Assembly (NCBI GenBank): GCA_949130485.1
Contig: OX422183.1
Location: 15,249,812-15,313,811, forward strand
Source: Agelas oroides
Taxonomy: Eukaryota; Porifera; Demospongiae; Agelasida; Agelasidae
Length of the DNA: 64,000 nucleotides
Direction: 5' to 3'
The notes beneath the pieces were generated by a model. That model saw only the letters and a list, made by a program, of their open reading frames with translations. It made no database searches and was not told where the DNA came from. Within the stretch, counting starts at the first letter, position 1, and every line of letters begins with the position of its first letter. Below are positions 22,201 through 33,304 of this stretch, piece after piece. The position numbers and the translations under genes were made by a program.

Positions 22201-25200
22201 TTACATCACAATTAAGTGTACTGCACTATTACAGAGACACACTAAGTAATGGGCACACTAGGTGTGTCATGCTTCTACTGCAAAAAGGAGGTGATATACT
22301 ACAGAGAGATTCAGAGGACAGAAACTGTCTGATGCTTGCCATTCAATATCACCAAAAGTATGGGGACTCTATTGACATGATTATATCATTGCATGTGGAA
22401 ACCTGTTAAGTGCATCCAACAACTATATATTTAGATATATATAGCATACAAAAACTATTGTATATAGCAGTAGCTACAAAAGTGTAATGTGCTATGTAGA
22501 TGACTTGGTTCTTCTGGCTCCTTCATCAGCCCTTAGAATCACATTTTGCTGGTGCAAAGGATTTCGGCTATTATTGAAGTTTAATCCCTCCAAAATGCAG
22601 CTAATTTACTTCTCCTGTTACCAATTATGCACTGCTTACTAGCTTTTATGGCCAGCAACTCCCTTTTTTGACATGGACCCTTAGAGGATTGATTTTGAAA
22701 AACCCCCCATCATGTTGATCACTTTCTTCATAAAATGTTCTTTTTTTTTTTATAGTATCAAATTGCATTACATGGAAACACATGGCATAGGTTGTGGACA
22801 CTCTATGGATTGAAGTACTGTGTCCAGTGCTGATTTATTAATCTAGCCACACCCACTCTAACAAGCTTTACTAGTCAGTGCCTTCAGCAAGTGACCACAC
22901 ATCTAGAATGAAAAGTGTCAGAAAGGGGCCTTTGCAACGTAAGCGGAGAATTTCCAAAGCCCATTTGTGCAATTGAGAAGAAAAATGGTGTGGTCAGGAT
23001 CAATCCAGGCTTTCTATAGCCAAGCATATACAACTACATACATGATGTGCTTTTACCGTTCAGATCCTTACCCTTGTCTCACCCTTTCTGCTGGCACAAA
23101 TCTAGTCTCCAGAATGCAACAATTCACACCTAAGCTGAAAACTGACATCAAAATAAGTCATTAGTGGATAAGGGTTTAATGTTGTAGCACAATGCTCTAT
23201 TTCTGCATTTTATAAAGCTCCAAGCCATGGCACTATACTCGTTCAAAAGTGTACTGATGTCATGCACATGTGCCTGATAATAATCATACATAACCAGTTT
23301 AGTTGTTACACATGTGGTTATCCACAAGTACTAAGTGAGTATCATGTAATGAAGTACCACTGATGATTGTCAAGCTAGCCTAGTTGAGCTCGTAAACCAG
23401 CATGCATAACACCGAATCTGCTATGCATTACAGTATGCATGCCATAGTCCGTAATACAAAGGCCATAAAATGTAGTTACCCACTCTGACTGCATATTATA
23501 TACCTTATCTTTTCCAGAGCTACTGCACTGGCGATTCTTTCTGGCAAGGACGACATGAAAGCACTGAAAACAGACAAGACTCCTCTGGGTACTAGTAAGC
23601 AAGATGTTACTCCTCTGCAAGAGTCGGTCAAAAGAAACCAATCTCAACTGCAATCAAGCACAAAGGGCAAGACTCCTACTCCTCTGCAACTGTTGGTCAA
23701 AGAAATGCCAGGTGAGACAGTGCCTCATTTCCAGATCTACATTCCTCCATATATGCATTTCCAATGTATTTTTATATATAGTTCATGAAGACTGGAGCTC
23801 AGATGCTTTTTGTAGAATAAGGCAAACTGTAACGTACTTTGATACTGTAGCGGGTTGAAAACAAATTCACACAGGTTTAAACATATTATGTACGAAGTCC
23901 AGCATAGCTAGGACAAGTCTCCAGTGTTCATGTATTTACACATATATGTAAACAAATATCAGTCTCATAATGAGAGTACATACAATCATAAAGTACATGC
24001 AGTTGTTATTGGCAATAATCTGGAGCAATACTTATGTTATAGACCTTGCAGAGTATGTGCTGAACAAATGTGTTATTCAAGCTGGAGGTTACAACCTTGA
24101 TCTTTTGGAAGACCAAATCAATGATGACCATGAAAATCACATTCTTTCATTGATGGTAAGCTCTTAGAATAGCACAGTGAAAGTTGCATCAAATTAGGCT
24201 TACTGCATGTGGATAGGTTATTGGCTCTAGATTGGAAAATTTCTGTTGTTAAAATAATTATTTTAATTTATTTTACATGCATGCAAGGAAACATGAATAT
24301 ATGTTGCATGTATCTGAGGAAGATAATGACTTACACAATGGGCACAGAACTTTGAGTCTTCCATGTACCTAATATATGTATATTGTACGATTGCCTTTCT
24401 GCCGACTCTACAGTGGATGGTACCACCAAAGGTAAATGCCCGAGTACATTTTCGACAGCCAAAGCTACAAAGTCAGTGATACCCATCACTCTTGGCACAT
24501 GCTGAGAGGCTGCTGTCATAACCAAGTGCTGGTGAACAGTTACTTTGGTATGTACTGTGGGTGCTTTAATACTCACTATGCAGAGTAAAGGCCTTGAGAT
24601 CCAGCCCGAAAATTGAAAGGTGTCATGGATATATACCGTCTATTTTCTGCTGTAATGCCAGAAATTTAGTAGCTCAGTGGTAAGTGCATCTGACAGAAAT
24701 TCTCCAATGATCCAAAAAGAAAGTCTGTAAATAAAAAGGTCTTTTGACTCTCCTTCACAAAAACACTATTTTACACTTCAGCAGCTCAATTTAATGCCAC
24801 ATGTACACACAGTGCTTTCTCAAGCCGAAATTAACTTAATATTTCAACATTAATTTTACTATTACACTTCATTTTCATTTTCAAATGCCTAATTGTTAAA
24901 TTTCAGATTGAGCACAAGCCATCACTTCTAGAGCACCAACTGGTAAAGAAATACTTCTTCCAAAAGTTTTGGTTAACAGCTTTCCCACTGCTACTACTCA
25001 ACCTGCTTTTCTACTTCACGCTCCTGGTTATCCTCAACACCTTTGCTTTGTTGATACCCAGGCCTGGATCAGATAATAACACATGTAAGAGATGATCAAT
25101 CTTAACAATCGTGGGTCTTCATTGTGATGCATGGCATATGTGTTTGGGTTTTTTTTGTGTGCCTTTAGAATATGTTTCCTCAGCTGTGAATGAGCACAAG

Positions 25201-28200
25201 TTTGATGGTATGAGGCACAAATTCAGGAAAGTGAACTCAGCACTTTCCTGATGGAGAGATTTCCAAGTTGATCCTTATCAGAGTTTAGACTGGGTGACTG
25301 CCAGGTGTTGCAATTTAATACTATACCTGTGCAGTATAATGGTGGTTACCAGGTGGTCATACATAGCTTAGTGGTCAGAGCACTGGCAGCTGATGCCAGG
25401 AGGTCTGGGTTCAATTCCCAGGGACTACCAGCTTTTCACTTCATTTGAGTATTTGTTCATTCTTTATTGCAGGCTCCAGTTTTGAGTGCCAAGGTGAACT
25501 CTTCTGCAGTACCTATTATGTCATTGAATTCTATAAGAATATCATAGTGGTGTGCTGACCAATATACTCACACATCAAAATCAGCTTGGTTACACAACAA
25601 ATACACATTCTCAATAAGCTATAATACGTATATTAGTTTTAAAAAATCACATGTAGGCATTACTCAAAGACTGTATTTGCAAACAAGCTATTTGAACACA
25701 CTCAACCCATCAGACATGTGCTAGGGTTACAAGGTACTCTAGTTTGTGAAAGTGAAGTATACTCAGACATGATCAACACAAAAAGACCCAAATTTACTTC
25801 ACAATTCCAAAGTCTTTTGACAGGATGAAGCAAGAACTGCTCAATATGCTTTCATCTGCCATAAAAGTCGAAATTCTGGATCTCCATTAAAATGTAGCTA
25901 CTACCGTATAATTTCTAATAATTCGTACAAAAATAACTTTTAGCTGTACAATTTGATTAGAGTACAGAAATTACCGAACATTCCTAGAAACGGGGGGTGT
26001 ACGAATAAATAGATTATTTGTACGAAGTGAATAGAAGAAAAACGTGTGCAAGTTTTCGACACTAAGGAAACCTATCAGCAGGTACTTTTCTAACTTCTGT
26101 TAGCTGCCATCATGTATAACAACTAGTAACAAGTAACTTTGGCTTTGATCTACGACTATGTGCATACATAAATATCTGCCTACACAGGGCGAGTAAGTTT
26201 ACGAGGCTCCACAACTTACACTTTACATAAAAATGTCAGTCGCACGAAGACCTCTTAGCTGACAACGAAGAATGAACTTACAGCATGCTGTACAGCATTC
26301 GCTGAACGTTAGTCTCGCGAGGCTTCACACAAATAAACCTGTGGGAACACGCGGACTGATCCCCACCGGGCTTATTTCGACATCGTCCCTGCCCGTAAGA
26401 TCAGAACCAAGAGCCAAAAGAACGTGTTTATTCGCACTTGTGGACGTTAGAAATGCTCTCGTCATATTTGCGTCAACTCAGAGTGCTTGTGCTCAAACGT
26501 GCTTCCGCTGTTCAAACAATAGAATAATAAATTCATTTTTATGTGTACGACCCGGAAAAGGGGGGTATACGAATGATTAGAAATTCTACGGTATATATAA
26601 TTAGTTGTAGCAAATCAGACACTTCAGCACTATGAGGACTTGCTTCAACTAGTGCAGGCTTTACAAGAGTTAATTGCTCTTCATTGGAGGAGCTCGATCT
26701 GGGCACAATACTATCAATAGCTTACTTCTGGTGAAAGGAATGCATTATAGATGCTGCATGAAGCTTTCAGTACAGTAGTCATGCCTAAATGTATCCATTG
26801 CCAAATAATATATGTAATAGTTTAAGGATTTTCATGAGTTAAATTGTGTTTTGTCAACAGAAGTATTTCTCACTGTCACAATTTTAGGTCTAGGTAAAGG
26901 TTATCGGAGATTTCTGGCTGCAGCAGACGATCTGCTGTATTTACTGTCCATTATTGGATTTCTGGTGGAGTTAGTGCAGCTTATGAACCGGGGGAAGAGT
27001 TACTTCTGGGATTTTGACAACTACCTTCAGTTGACTTTGTACACTTTGACCATCCTCTTCATCTATGACTTCGACCATGAGTGCTGGTGCTCTACCCCTT
27101 GGCAGTGGCAGATAGGAGCCTTCGCAGTGTTCTTCTCCTGGCTCAACTTCATCTTCGTCCTCAAATACATGCCTTACACTGGGGTCCCAATCAACATGTT
27201 TCTTAGCATCTGTGTTGCATTCTTAAGGATGATTTTTCTACCAATAGTGCTGATACTGGCCTTTGGTATACCCTTCTACATGGTCTTTGTGAAAGTGAGT
27301 TGTCAGTAAACAGGCAAACTTTAAACCATTCATTAACACTACATAAAGCCTCATTCCCATGTTATCATGAAAAGAGAGAGGAGAAGAAAAGCAAGGCCTG
27401 GTACAATCTGTTTACACATGTGCATGTTGGTCTTTTGCTGAACTGAGTCTGTGCAGTATCAATTTCTCTTGGTAACCTATACATACCTACTGTAAAATTG
27501 CAATGAAATTCAATTTGCAAGGCCACACTGCAGAATATTATGATTCCTGTGAGCAAACAATACAAATTTATTTCTATATAAAATTTTTCAAAATTTATTA
27601 ATTTATTTATTCATCTCCGCCCATGCATGAGAGCCTGGGGACAAGGCTACACTACAGAATTCATTTCAGCCAAAACAGCATTTAGATGCATCAGACATAC
27701 ATGTTTTCTAGTTTATTGTAAATGTTACTCTCATCTATATGTCAGAACTGGTGTTTCAATACAATTTACAACAAATGCAACGAAATTGGCAATGTACATA
27801 GAGGGGTACAAATGGGGTGATAGAAGATGATCTGATGTTGAATGGAAAGAAAGGACTGATAGTTCCATGTGCCTGTGCTCAGAAGTATTATGAAACCACT
27901 AAGCTACATAACCATACATGACATTAACAGAAGATTCATCAAGTTTTGTACATAAATACACTGACTACCATCATTTAGATATTCTGGAAGTCACTACAAG
28001 GCTTTTAAGAACATACACGCAGGAGATAAAACCTCTTAACTACTAATAACAACTATAGCAATTTTGGTCGCATGTTATCAGTTAGCGCAATCCTTTTTGA
28101 GCATAGGTTCTGTGCTAACAGAAAGGGCGGGACAGGAGGAGGTGGCTGGGTGTCATGTGCTGTCACCCTCCGGGTGACTGGGTGACAGTAGGGGCTCAAT

Positions 28201-29904
28201 TTCTAGCACTGTAGGCAGCTTTCTGTCTGTAGTAGCATTCTCTGGTCAGAGAGCCTTGACTATTGAATGCTTGCTAATTAGTTGGTGTAGTCAAAGTCGT
28301 GAACTTGCAAAGTACGTCTGTGGGTTAAGTTTCCAGTACTAACTCCCAGCAGAAGTAACAAAAAATACAGATGGAAGGTGTCAATAGTCCAAAAAGACCT
28401 CTAGAAAATACAGTTCAGTACTTAAAGGAATAACAAATTTGGAGGCATTATACTCAAAGAGGGACAAGTGTCTATGGTATTAGATGTGCATCCATTTTAG
28501 TTACAAAGCCAATTATGTACTACGTATGTTTGGACAATCATCCTTGGAAAGTAAAAAGTATAGGTATAGACATTCTCTTTGTCTCTTCTACAGGAAGCAG
28601 AACACCTTCCTGCATTTCGATCTCCTTACCATGCTATAGCAAAGACCTTGCTTCAGCTAGCTGGGGAGTTCGATTTTGAAGCCACCTTCAACCAAGGCAG
28701 TGCTCTACTCTACACTCCAACTACCTATATCCTGTTCATCACCTTTCTGATAACCATGCCAATATTATTCATCAACCTCTTGGTAAGTTGCTGCTGCTGT
28801 ATACTGAATATATCTAGGTCACAGTTAGTCTGGCTGTGAAGTTCAATCTGTCAACAATGTAAGTATTTGGCTCAGTTTTAATGATGTACAGGACATTGTC
28901 TATCACCATGCAGAATGCTTTGGCTGTTGGAGAAACTCGGGAGATAATCGAGAAAGCAGAACTTACTACACTTAAACTTCGGGTAACTAGCCACTTAATT
29001 GTATTCAATTGTTTACGGTGTGGCCAACAATTGAGGTAAGAGGCTTGATAATATTTTTTGGTCTCACAGGTGGAGTTGATCCTGGAACGAGAAAGGATGA
29101 CTAAATGGCAAAAGAATTATTTTGTCAGCTTTATTATTAACTGGTTGCAGGAAATTATAAGTTTTATTCTGCACAAGTTTGGAAACACCCATCATCCCTG
29201 TGATGCAAGCAGGTACAAGGAACGGAACCAGAACATCTACAGTACACTGATGGTAGGTATAACAGTATTTTGCCAACAGACCATTCCCACTCCCTGTTTA
29301 TCTCCTATAACCAGGTGTCAGCATGTTATTATATTTATAATCTCTATGCAGGCACGGAATCCAGTGAGAGAAGATATCAGTAAATTGAAAGATGATGTTA
29401 CTCATTTCAAACAGGAGTTGATGGTATGTATATTATATATAGGCATTGTCCATAGCATGGTGTTTGCTATCCACCAAAAGACACCGTAAGCTGTTTAAAC
29501 CACTCCCAGCCCACAGTCCTATCACCACACCCTCCAATATCGTAGAAGCACCATCTTTCTCCAAAATCCCTCCTCATCACTCATTCATAAAAAACAAGCT
29601 TTGGCAAAATCAGTGTAACCATACTGCCTGAGACTTCCATATTTCAGATCTGAGTTCTTTGAACTATTAATTGTCAGATAAAACCAACATCACCATCAAG
29701 TCACACACTAATTTTCTTCCTAGCTAATCATGCAGATTTAATCAGTACCACTTCTCACAACATATCTAGAAACACTCTTAGCATTTGTTATAAGCATTAC
29801 TACTCTCTATGCAGGCACAGATTAAGACTATGAGAGATGATTTTGCTAAGCTGAAGGAAGGAAGCAATGGTAGTGCAATGTCTGTCACCAATCGGGGAAA
29901 TTGA
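16236..29904 (+). CDS. TRPA-type cation channel, gene A (complete, 21 exons, 1157 aa)
   Basis: Exons read by eye: 16236-16250, 16354-16416, 18017-18215, 18983-19646, 20480-20672, 20798-20902, 21024-21121, 21182-21385, 21566-21695, 21967-22103, 22235-22357, 23518-23711, 24043-24155, 24907-25084, 25473-25493, 26861-27294, 28594-28782, 28914-28982, 29070-29252, 29352-29423, 29815-29904 (TGA). All introns are GT-AG, every junction keeps phase, and the total is 3474 nt. Exons 3-12 encode an ankyrin-repeat domain (e.g. MSLLALCGFHGRLEMVNLLL). Exon 14 holds S1, exon 16 S2-S5 including WQWQIGAFAVFFSWLNF, exon 17 the pore (AKTLLQLAGEFDF) and S6, and exon 18 a TRP-box-like LAVGETREI; the tail is coiled coil. 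Layout, length and the LAVG and pore motifs match TRPA. It should be a plasma-membrane tetrameric non-selective cation channel; the stimulus is unknown. The MDDSI start is tentative: an acceptor at 16219-16220 implies an upstream 5' exon. Confidence 0.88.
18983..19646 (+). CDS. Gene A exon 4: large ankyrin-region exon (664 nt)
   Basis: The acceptor is TTTTATAG at 18982, chosen because gene B has the homologous DMNATCACVKHTG at 63317 and the same 664-nt exon length. An upstream decoy acceptor (TTTTACAG before ~18949) leads in this phase to a stop. The exon ends CAG CT before GTAAGC (phase 2). It contains an ankyrin repeat near its end (GKTALHVAAENDDLESVHILLQL). Confidence 0.88.
22235..22357 (+). 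CDS. Gene A exon 11: duplicated ankyrin exon
   Basis: Symmetric phase-2/phase-2 exon of 123 nt, clearly a copy of the preceding exon 21967-22103 (GHTKCVSLLLQSGANVLQRDSENRNCLMIAIQ versus GHTRCVMLLLQKGGDILQRDSEDRNCLMLAIQ when aligned). Being symmetric it can be skipped or included without frame change. The first turn of the ankyrin motif (normally TPLMMAA) is lost in the copy. Confidence 0.75.
22490..22620 (+). pseudogene. Reverse transcriptase fragment in a gene A intron
   Basis: Reads CYVDDLVLLAPSSALR in the forward frame from 22490, then a stretch ending LLKFNPSKMQLIYF. This is the catalytic YxDD segment and the following KFN..KS-like motif of a non-LTR reverse transcriptase. Only ~43 codons remain; flanks are unrelated. 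It is a dead insertion relic inside the intron between exons 11 and 12. Confidence 0.7.
25352..25430 (+). repeat. tRNA-like sequence (probable SINE head) in gene A intron
   Basis: A tRNA-like fold is visible: acceptor stem GGTGGTC (25352-25358) pairs with GACTACC; A box TAGCTTAGTGGT; anticodon stem CTGGC/GCCAG with a 7-base loop; T arm CTGGG TTCAATT CCCAG matching the B box GGTTCAANTCC. Position 33 is G rather than T, and five extra bases separate the acceptor and D arms, so a working tRNA is unlikely. It lies just upstream of the 21-nt exon at 25473. Weaker A/B-box relatives are at 34389-34466, ~44868 and ~55449. Confidence 0.6.
25473..25493 (+). CDS. Gene A exon 15: 21-nt microexon
   Basis: TTGCAG acceptor, then codons for (T)GC SSFECQ (G), then the strong donor AAG|GTGAAC. 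It is the only junction found that links the phase-1 end of the S1 exon (25084) to the phase-1 start of the S2-S5 exon (26861) without a stop. It would encode part of the S1-S2 extracellular loop, with two cysteines. Confidence 0.7.
25902..26593. mobile_element. 692-bp MITE with ~28-bp inverted termini in gene A intron
   Basis: Left end TACCGTATAATTTCTAATAATTCGTA (25902-) is matched by the reverse complement of the right end (TACGAATGATTAGAAATTCTACGGTA to 26593). Internal sub-repeats GGGGGGTGTACGAAT and GGGGGGTATACGAAT are also present. The ORF at 26272-26580 lies inside and matches no family I know. A TA target duplication is possible but not clean. Confidence 0.75.
26861..27294 (+). CDS. 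Gene A exon 16: S2-S5 transmembrane segments
   Basis: 434 nt, phase 1 in, phase 0 out. It encodes four hydrophobic helices with the intracellular segment RGKSYFWDFDNYLQL between S2 and S3 and the TRPA-like WQWQIGAFAVFFSW before S4. The homologous exon of pseudogene C (46109-46512) is frameshifted. Confidence 0.88.
28594..28782 (+). CDS. Gene A exon 17: pore loop and S6
   Basis: 63 codons, phase 0 at both ends. The pore helix AKTLLQLAGEFDFE places an acidic GEFD at the selectivity filter, resembling the GE/D filter of TRPA channels, followed by S6 (YILFITFLITMPILFINLL). The same motif is intact in pseudogene C at 46581-46766. Confidence 0.88.
29352..29904 (+). CDS. Gene A exons 20-21: coiled-coil tail units
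   Basis: Exon 20 (29352-29423) and exon 21 (29815-29904, TGA at 29902-29904) both begin TGCAG|GCA and encode related heptads (ARNPVREDISKLKDDV; AQIKTMRDDFAKLKEG). Both are phase 0 with GCA at the start, so units can be added without frame change. Pseudogene C carries more copies of the same exon type. Confidence 0.8.
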
Positions 29905-31869
29905 CATTGCTGATTCTGATTATTTACATGAAAATTGATTGCTGTTGTTGGCCTTTTTTTTTAATTGAACTAGTAACTTCATTAACAGACTACAACATAG
30001 AAGGCTAGCTAGTTTTATTAGCTGAACATAGAATATTAGTAGAGATTACATAGACAATCATATTATAGTTAGTACGATTTATTGTACACTAGCATGTTTT
30101 AGTGCTATGCAAGATTGCTGAGTTGTACACTATAGCTGAATATTATACATCATTGCTGCTTAAAAGTTGAAATTTAGGACAAAATTATCATACTGCTATA
30201 TTCAAGCAGACATTGGATTCCTATACCTTTGTGTGTGTAAATGATTGCCATCCTTAAGGTTTAGAGCTGTAGAAGTTGATGTCTAAGTTACAGCCCTCCC
30301 CATTCTCACTAGCTACTTCCCGCACCTCCATGCATATGTGTGAAGCACAGGATCCACTGAGAAACCAAACGGGTGCTTTGGTAAACCTACAAGTGGTGAT
30401 TCAGAAGGTGTTTTATTGAGTTAGGGCACAAGGCATCATGTTGAAACAACCCTGTTCCAACTACGCTAGACTTTGACAATGGTGAGATCACTTTGGGATG
30501 TTTATAGATGTTGTGTATAAGGTACTTCAACAATATAAAAAACTGCATGCCAGTATTGCACACACAGGTAGGTCTAGGAGGCAGCTTTTACAAGAGCTTC
30601 TCTTATCCTTGTGTATGGCCCTAACAGTTAACATTCCCTATTCAAGTCAGTTAAGGCCTAGAATAAGAATGCCCAAGAGAATTAAATTGGAACACTACCT
30701 GGCCTTCCATGTTCACTGTAAAAACATTTGGGTCATCTCAGCTGCATGTCTGTTGTGTACGTGACATGTCATAAATTCCAATTCCAATCAAAGTGTAGTT
30801 TAGAAGCTTCTCCCTTTGGATCTTCTTGATGAAGGCCTATAAATCAGCATTTCTGGTGAGGTTTGATGTTTCTTTGATCCTACACAACTACACCTGGAGG
30901 AGTTCCTTGGTTGCATGGTTGTGGTAGAAATGCTAGGAATGTATCCAAATAGGTCTTCTGAAAAATTGATAAAGAAGCTCCTCATTGTACTTTCAAAAAT
31001 CTTATTTGGTAGCATTTCTCAGATATTGGTCACACTAGTGCAACTGAGACAGCCAAAAAATAAGGTTGAAGTAACCCAAGTGTTTTTACAGTATAAATGA
31101 GTAATGATTCGCTAACTACAATACTCAATGAACAATATGTCTTAGACTTGGGAACTACCATGAAAGCTTACAACCTATGTGTCATTCATTAAATGTCATA
31201 CACGGTAACCTGACACTCAAGGGTTCACAAATTACCAAAATGCTTGTCAGGGGATACCAATGGCAAGAAAAATTACTCATCACTAACAATATTTTGCAAG
31301 GAAGTTATGCTTAAATGTTTTCTGCTAAGTTTCCTTCCAAACAGTGTGGGTGCAAGTGGATTTTGTTTCTTATATTTGGTGTTTTTGAAATTGTGGTTCA
31401 ATGCCATCATTGCTGTAACACTGGCAATTGCCTTCAATGCATTATCCATAACAGTAATATTATAGCCAGCACAACCTAATGGATAGCATTCTGCTGTTAC
31501 CTTGACAACGCACATCCCAAGGTCATTGAGGCTCTCAGTGGCGCAAAACTTTACTAGCAATACCACTTGCTGTTGCTGGCACGCAAACAGAAACCTACTG
31601 TAATGAGGAAAGAAACCGACTACAAGGAATCAAGTGTTTGGGGGATTCCTTGCTTAATACTATGGATTCAAGATTTTCATGTCACCACATAAAGAAAAGC
31701 CATCCTATGAGGTTCCAGATTATTGTCATTGGAGGAAACTAGGTGACATGAAATTACAAAAGACTGCTTCATCCTACTACTAATTTTGCTTAAACAACAC
31801 CTGGGATATAAACAATTCTTACTAAAATTGGTGATGTGCATCACTGTGGATTTTGTTTTAAGGTGCAGG

Positions 31870-32022
31870 TAATTTATAACACAGTTGACAACTAACGAAC
31901 TTCACACTGGAGAAAATTTCAATGAGCAAAGTTTCGACTGCTATCTCACAATATTCATCTGAGTCGCAAAAATTAGTATTTTCTCTGGTGTGAAGTCCAT
32001 TAACCGTCAACCGTGTTTATTA
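31870..32022. mobile_element. 153-bp MITE containing a fragment of retrotransposon ORF
   Basis: Imperfect ~45-bp inverted termini: left ACACAGTTGACAACTAACGAACTTCACACTGGAGAAAAT, right complement ACACGGTTGACGGTTAATGGACTTCACACCAGAGAAAAT (each written here in element orientation). The interior GAGCAAAGTTTCGACTGC and ATCTCACAAT match, with one mismatch, 34578-34607, the C-terminal coding region of the minus-strand retrotransposon. Confidence 0.7.
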
Positions 32023-33304
32023 CCTCTTCATTGCTTGTATTCATAGTCCTGATAGTGAAGACAACTCTACAATTTAGTTGATGGGGACTTTCATCAGAAA
32101 GCTGTCATTCGCCAACTGTGTGTCTCAACAAAACAAGTAGCTACAAACAAATGGTTGCATGCATGTGCAAAAATGTACAGGAAAAGACTACCAGTAATTT
32201 CATGTAATGCACATTTCTGTGGAGGTTTTGGTTCATGCACCTGTAATGCTGCAATAAGGCAGTAAGTAAGGGTTCACATAAATTTCTGGTACATTATCCA
32301 TACTAACAATATTGCTGAAATTCAAATATGCAATGACCTGTGACTCTAGTCAGGATTGCATATGTAATCATGCACGTTTGGTGAAAGGGGGAAGCATGAT
32401 CTTGTACAAGTTAGGGTTATATAGCTACACATTGGAGCACTCATCAAATTTAATGATCTCAATCTGTACATAGCCAACTGAAGAAACGATGTACATACAT
32501 TGGTAAAAGGTATATGTATTCACCACAATAAATGTTTGTGTTCATTTAGATTACGTGGCCACTCAATTTCAGATCATGATATAAGTCTGCTGCCATTGAT
32601 GTTCTCAGTAGTAATATTTACTATTTGCTGCTGCTGCAGCTGGCATGTCAACAGAAACCTTCTCAAGACAATTATGGAAGCCAACTGCAAAAAATGGATT
32701 CCATAGGTCTTCTAATATCTTCACAGCTTTTATGGCAGCTACATGTATGTGAAGACCATTTGATGCTATGATGTGAAATTCCATGGATGGCGTAATTACA
32801 TTATTGAATATGTACATGTATACATGAGTAGGAACAGGGTGACATGACTAATGAATACTCCTTCATTGTAATGTAGTGGTAGTATGATAATCGTTGAGGC
32901 TGGAAACATGTTGTGATTAGTATGATGGACTACTAATCGTGACAAACATGCAGGTGCTTCATCAGTGATGACTCACTGGCTACCCATAAGCTTATAGTAA
33001 ACTGCTCCTCTTATTTATGGCGTTTCTCCACACAGTGAGATAAAATAACTAGGAAACACAATGTATGTACATACTTGTACAATGGATTGTTTTAATAAAA
33101 GTTACTGCACCAGTCTGTATTGCTACTGTATGTGTATACTAAACAACTAACTTAATTCTAGTAGATACATGGATAAATGTCATGTATCATATCTAGTCAA
33201 AATATAGTATAGTGGATATGGTAGTATACAAATATACAGATATGTATACCTACTATATCAGGAAATGTCAGTTATCATAGGTTTCTTGCTTATAATATAT
33301 CACT

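Noticed and set aside
24331-24576. Minus-strand 81-codon ORF in a gene A intron
   Set aside because: Short, no recognised family; not enough to call a gene.
25541-25561. Longer version of exon 15 ending at GTGGTG or GTGTGC donors
   Set aside because: Both give phase 0, which runs into a stop when joined to the exon at 26861; the AAG|GTGAAC donor at 25494 keeps the frame.
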